Assembly: GCA_013696365.1 (NCBI GenBank)
Contig: JACCYS010000217.1
Location: forward strand, 1-22,202
Reading direction: 5' to 3'
Source of the DNA: Nocardioidaceae bacterium
GTDB lineage: Bacteria; Actinomycetota; Actinomycetes; Propionibacteriales; Nocardioidaceae
Length of the DNA stretch: 22,202 nucleotides
The stretch's first letter is position 1; each line of letters begins with the position of its first letter. A program made the translations under genes and the position numbers. Shown here piece by piece: positions 21,246-22,202 of this stretch. The notes under the pieces were generated by a model. It saw only the letters and a list, made by a program, of their open reading frames with translations. It was not told the DNA's origin and did no database searches.

Positions 21246-22202
21246 TCAGCCGCGGTGCGGACGTGGGACAAGCGCCTCCGCGTCCCCCCTCGTCCCGGCG
21301 TTGGCCGCCGCCACGGCCTCGGCCACGATCGCGTGGTCGGGCGAGAGGTGACAGACCGGATCGGCACGGGCGGCTTCTCCGGTGAGCTGAAACGCCTGGC
21401 AGCGGCACCCGCCGAAGTCGAGCTCGCGGCGGTCGCAGGTCCGGCAGGGGTCCTTCATCCAGCCAGTGCCGCGGAACGCGGTGAACATCGGGGAGTCGTC
21501 CCAGATCCGTTCCAGGGAGTCCTCCCGCACGCTCGCGCGGGGCAGCGGCAGGGTCTGCGCGGCCGGGCAGGGGAGCGCGTCGCCGTTGGGGGCCACGGTG
21601 AGTTGACGTGCGGCCCACCCGCCCATGCAGGGCTTGGGGTAGTCGCTGTAGTAGTCGGGCAGGACGTGCACGACCTCCATCCGGCCCGCCAAGCGCTCGC
21701 GCGCGGCGCGGACGATCTCCTCGGCCCCGGCGAGCTGTTCCCGACTTGGCAGCAGGGCCGCGCGGTTGAGCCACGCCCAGCCGTAGTACTGGGTGTTGGC
21801 CAGTTCGACCCGGTCGGCGTCGAGCTCATCGACGAGGGCGATGATGTCGGCGACTCGGTCAATGTTCTGCCGGTGCAACACAACGTTGATCGTCAGCGTC
21901 CAGCCCAGGTCTTTTACCACGGCGGCCGCCTTGAGCTTGCGCTGGAACGACGGGATGCCGGCGATCCGGTCGGAGGTGGCAGGCTCGTCGGCCTGCACGC
22001 TGATCTGCACGTGGTCGAGGCCGGCCTCCTTCAGCCCCTCCGCGCGGCTGCGCGAGAGCCCGATCGCACTCGTCACCAGGTTCGTGTACATACCCAGCTC
22101 GGCGGCCGTGCGCACCAGGTCGACGAGGTCGCGGCGCAGCAGCGGCTCGCCGCCGGAGAGGTGGCACTGCAGCACACCCATCTCCGCGGCCTCGGTGAAC
22201 AC
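21246..22202 (-). CDS. pqqE: PqqE, PqqA peptide cyclase (radical SAM), partial at window edge
   Basis: 318 residues are visible; the N-terminus, including the CxxxCxxC radical SAM cluster, lies beyond the right edge. The present part begins just before LQCHLSGGEPLLRRDL (SAM-binding GGEP), continues through VQISVQADEPATSDRIAG and NVVLHRQNIDRV, and ends with the SPASM domain: CMGGWAARQLTVAPNGDALPC and CRTCDRRELDFGGCRCQAF, the typical PqqE C-terminal cysteine set for auxiliary Fe-S clusters. PqqE joins a Glu and a Tyr of the PqqA peptide in pyrroloquinoline quinone synthesis. The upstream pqq genes should lie to the right of the window. No link to the accessory locus is evident. Confidence 0.93.
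   Translation of the reverse strand: MFTEAAEMGVLQCHLSGGEPLLRRDLVDLVRTAAELGMYTNLVTSAIGLSRSRAEGLKEAGLDHVQISVQADEPATSDRIAGIPSFQRKLKAAAVVKDLGWTLTINVVLHRQNIDRVADIIALVDELDADRVELANTQYYGWAWLNRAALLPSREQLAGAEEIVRAARERLAGRMEVVHVLPDYYSDYPKPCMGGWAARQLTVAPNGDALPCPAAQTLPLPRASVREDSLERIWDDSPMFTAFRGTGWMKDPCRTCDRRELDFGGCRCQAFQLTGEAARADPVCHLSPDHAIVAEAVAAANAGTRGDAEALVPRPHRG

Overview
The window reads as high-GC Gram-positive (actinobacterial) DNA. Base composition is strongly GC-rich, many genes start with GTG, adjacent genes overlap by 4 bases (ATGA or GTGA), and several products belong to families named after Mycobacterium smegmatis loci (MSMEG_0565 to MSMEG_0572). A Pseudonocardia-like host is my guess from gene content only. 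About 20 genes are supported; nearly everything from 1 to 19.1 kb looks like one accessory metabolic locus.

Layout. (a) 0.08-0.94 kb (+): amidohydrolase. (b) 0.96-1.58 kb (-): XRE/cupin regulator, divergent from a (+) operon (1.68-3.81 kb) of a CoA-disulfide-reductase-like flavoprotein, a small unknown protein and an MSMEG_0572/Sll0783 protein. (c) 7.53-3.84 kb (-): tightly overlapping operon of carbamate kinase, FdrA and an MSMEG_0565-type glycosyltransferase. (d) 7.60-9.93 kb (+): unknown 156-residue protein, MSMEG_0568 radical SAM protein, MSMEG_0567/Sll0786 GNAT. (e) 10.90-9.90 kb (-): Sll0787 AIR-synthase-like protein. (f) 10.98-19.13 kb (+): one run of eight closely packed genes: phosphosulfolactate synthase (ComA), a Cys-rich unknown, an aspartase/fumarase-family lyase, a D-cysteine-desulfhydrase-like PLP enzyme, an argininosuccinate-lyase-like protein, a DUF1116 (AllG-like) protein, OsmC, and a DUF2877 (AllH-like) protein. 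(g) 19.13-20.20 kb: gene-free junction with a 3' fragment of a tRNA-Phe gene (candidate attachment site) and an IS630-type transposase remnant. (h) 20.20-22.20 kb: a Na+/Ca2+ exchanger-like membrane protein and the 3' part of pqqE, probably outside the accessory region.

How the genes may work together. Three modules normally discussed separately are interleaved here: (1) part of the Nit1C cluster (MSMEG_0572, radical SAM, GNAT, AIR-synthase-like and glycosyltransferase members) without its nitrilase inside the window; (2) the family set of the bacterial coenzyme M route (ComA, two aspartase/fumarase-superfamily members, one PLP enzyme, as in Xanthobacter XcbB1/C1/D1/E1); (3) all four parts of the AllF/AllG/AllH/carbamate-kinase system, which in E. 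coli phosphorolyses oxalurate to oxamate and carbamoyl phosphate. Sharing of operons (glycosyltransferase with FdrA and carbamate kinase; ComA-type genes with AllG/AllH) argues that they form one pathway involving a sulfonate or thiol intermediate and a carbamoyl group. That combined pathway is inference and is the main candidate for an undescribed system here. The tRNA-Phe fragment suggests the whole block arrived as an integrated island.
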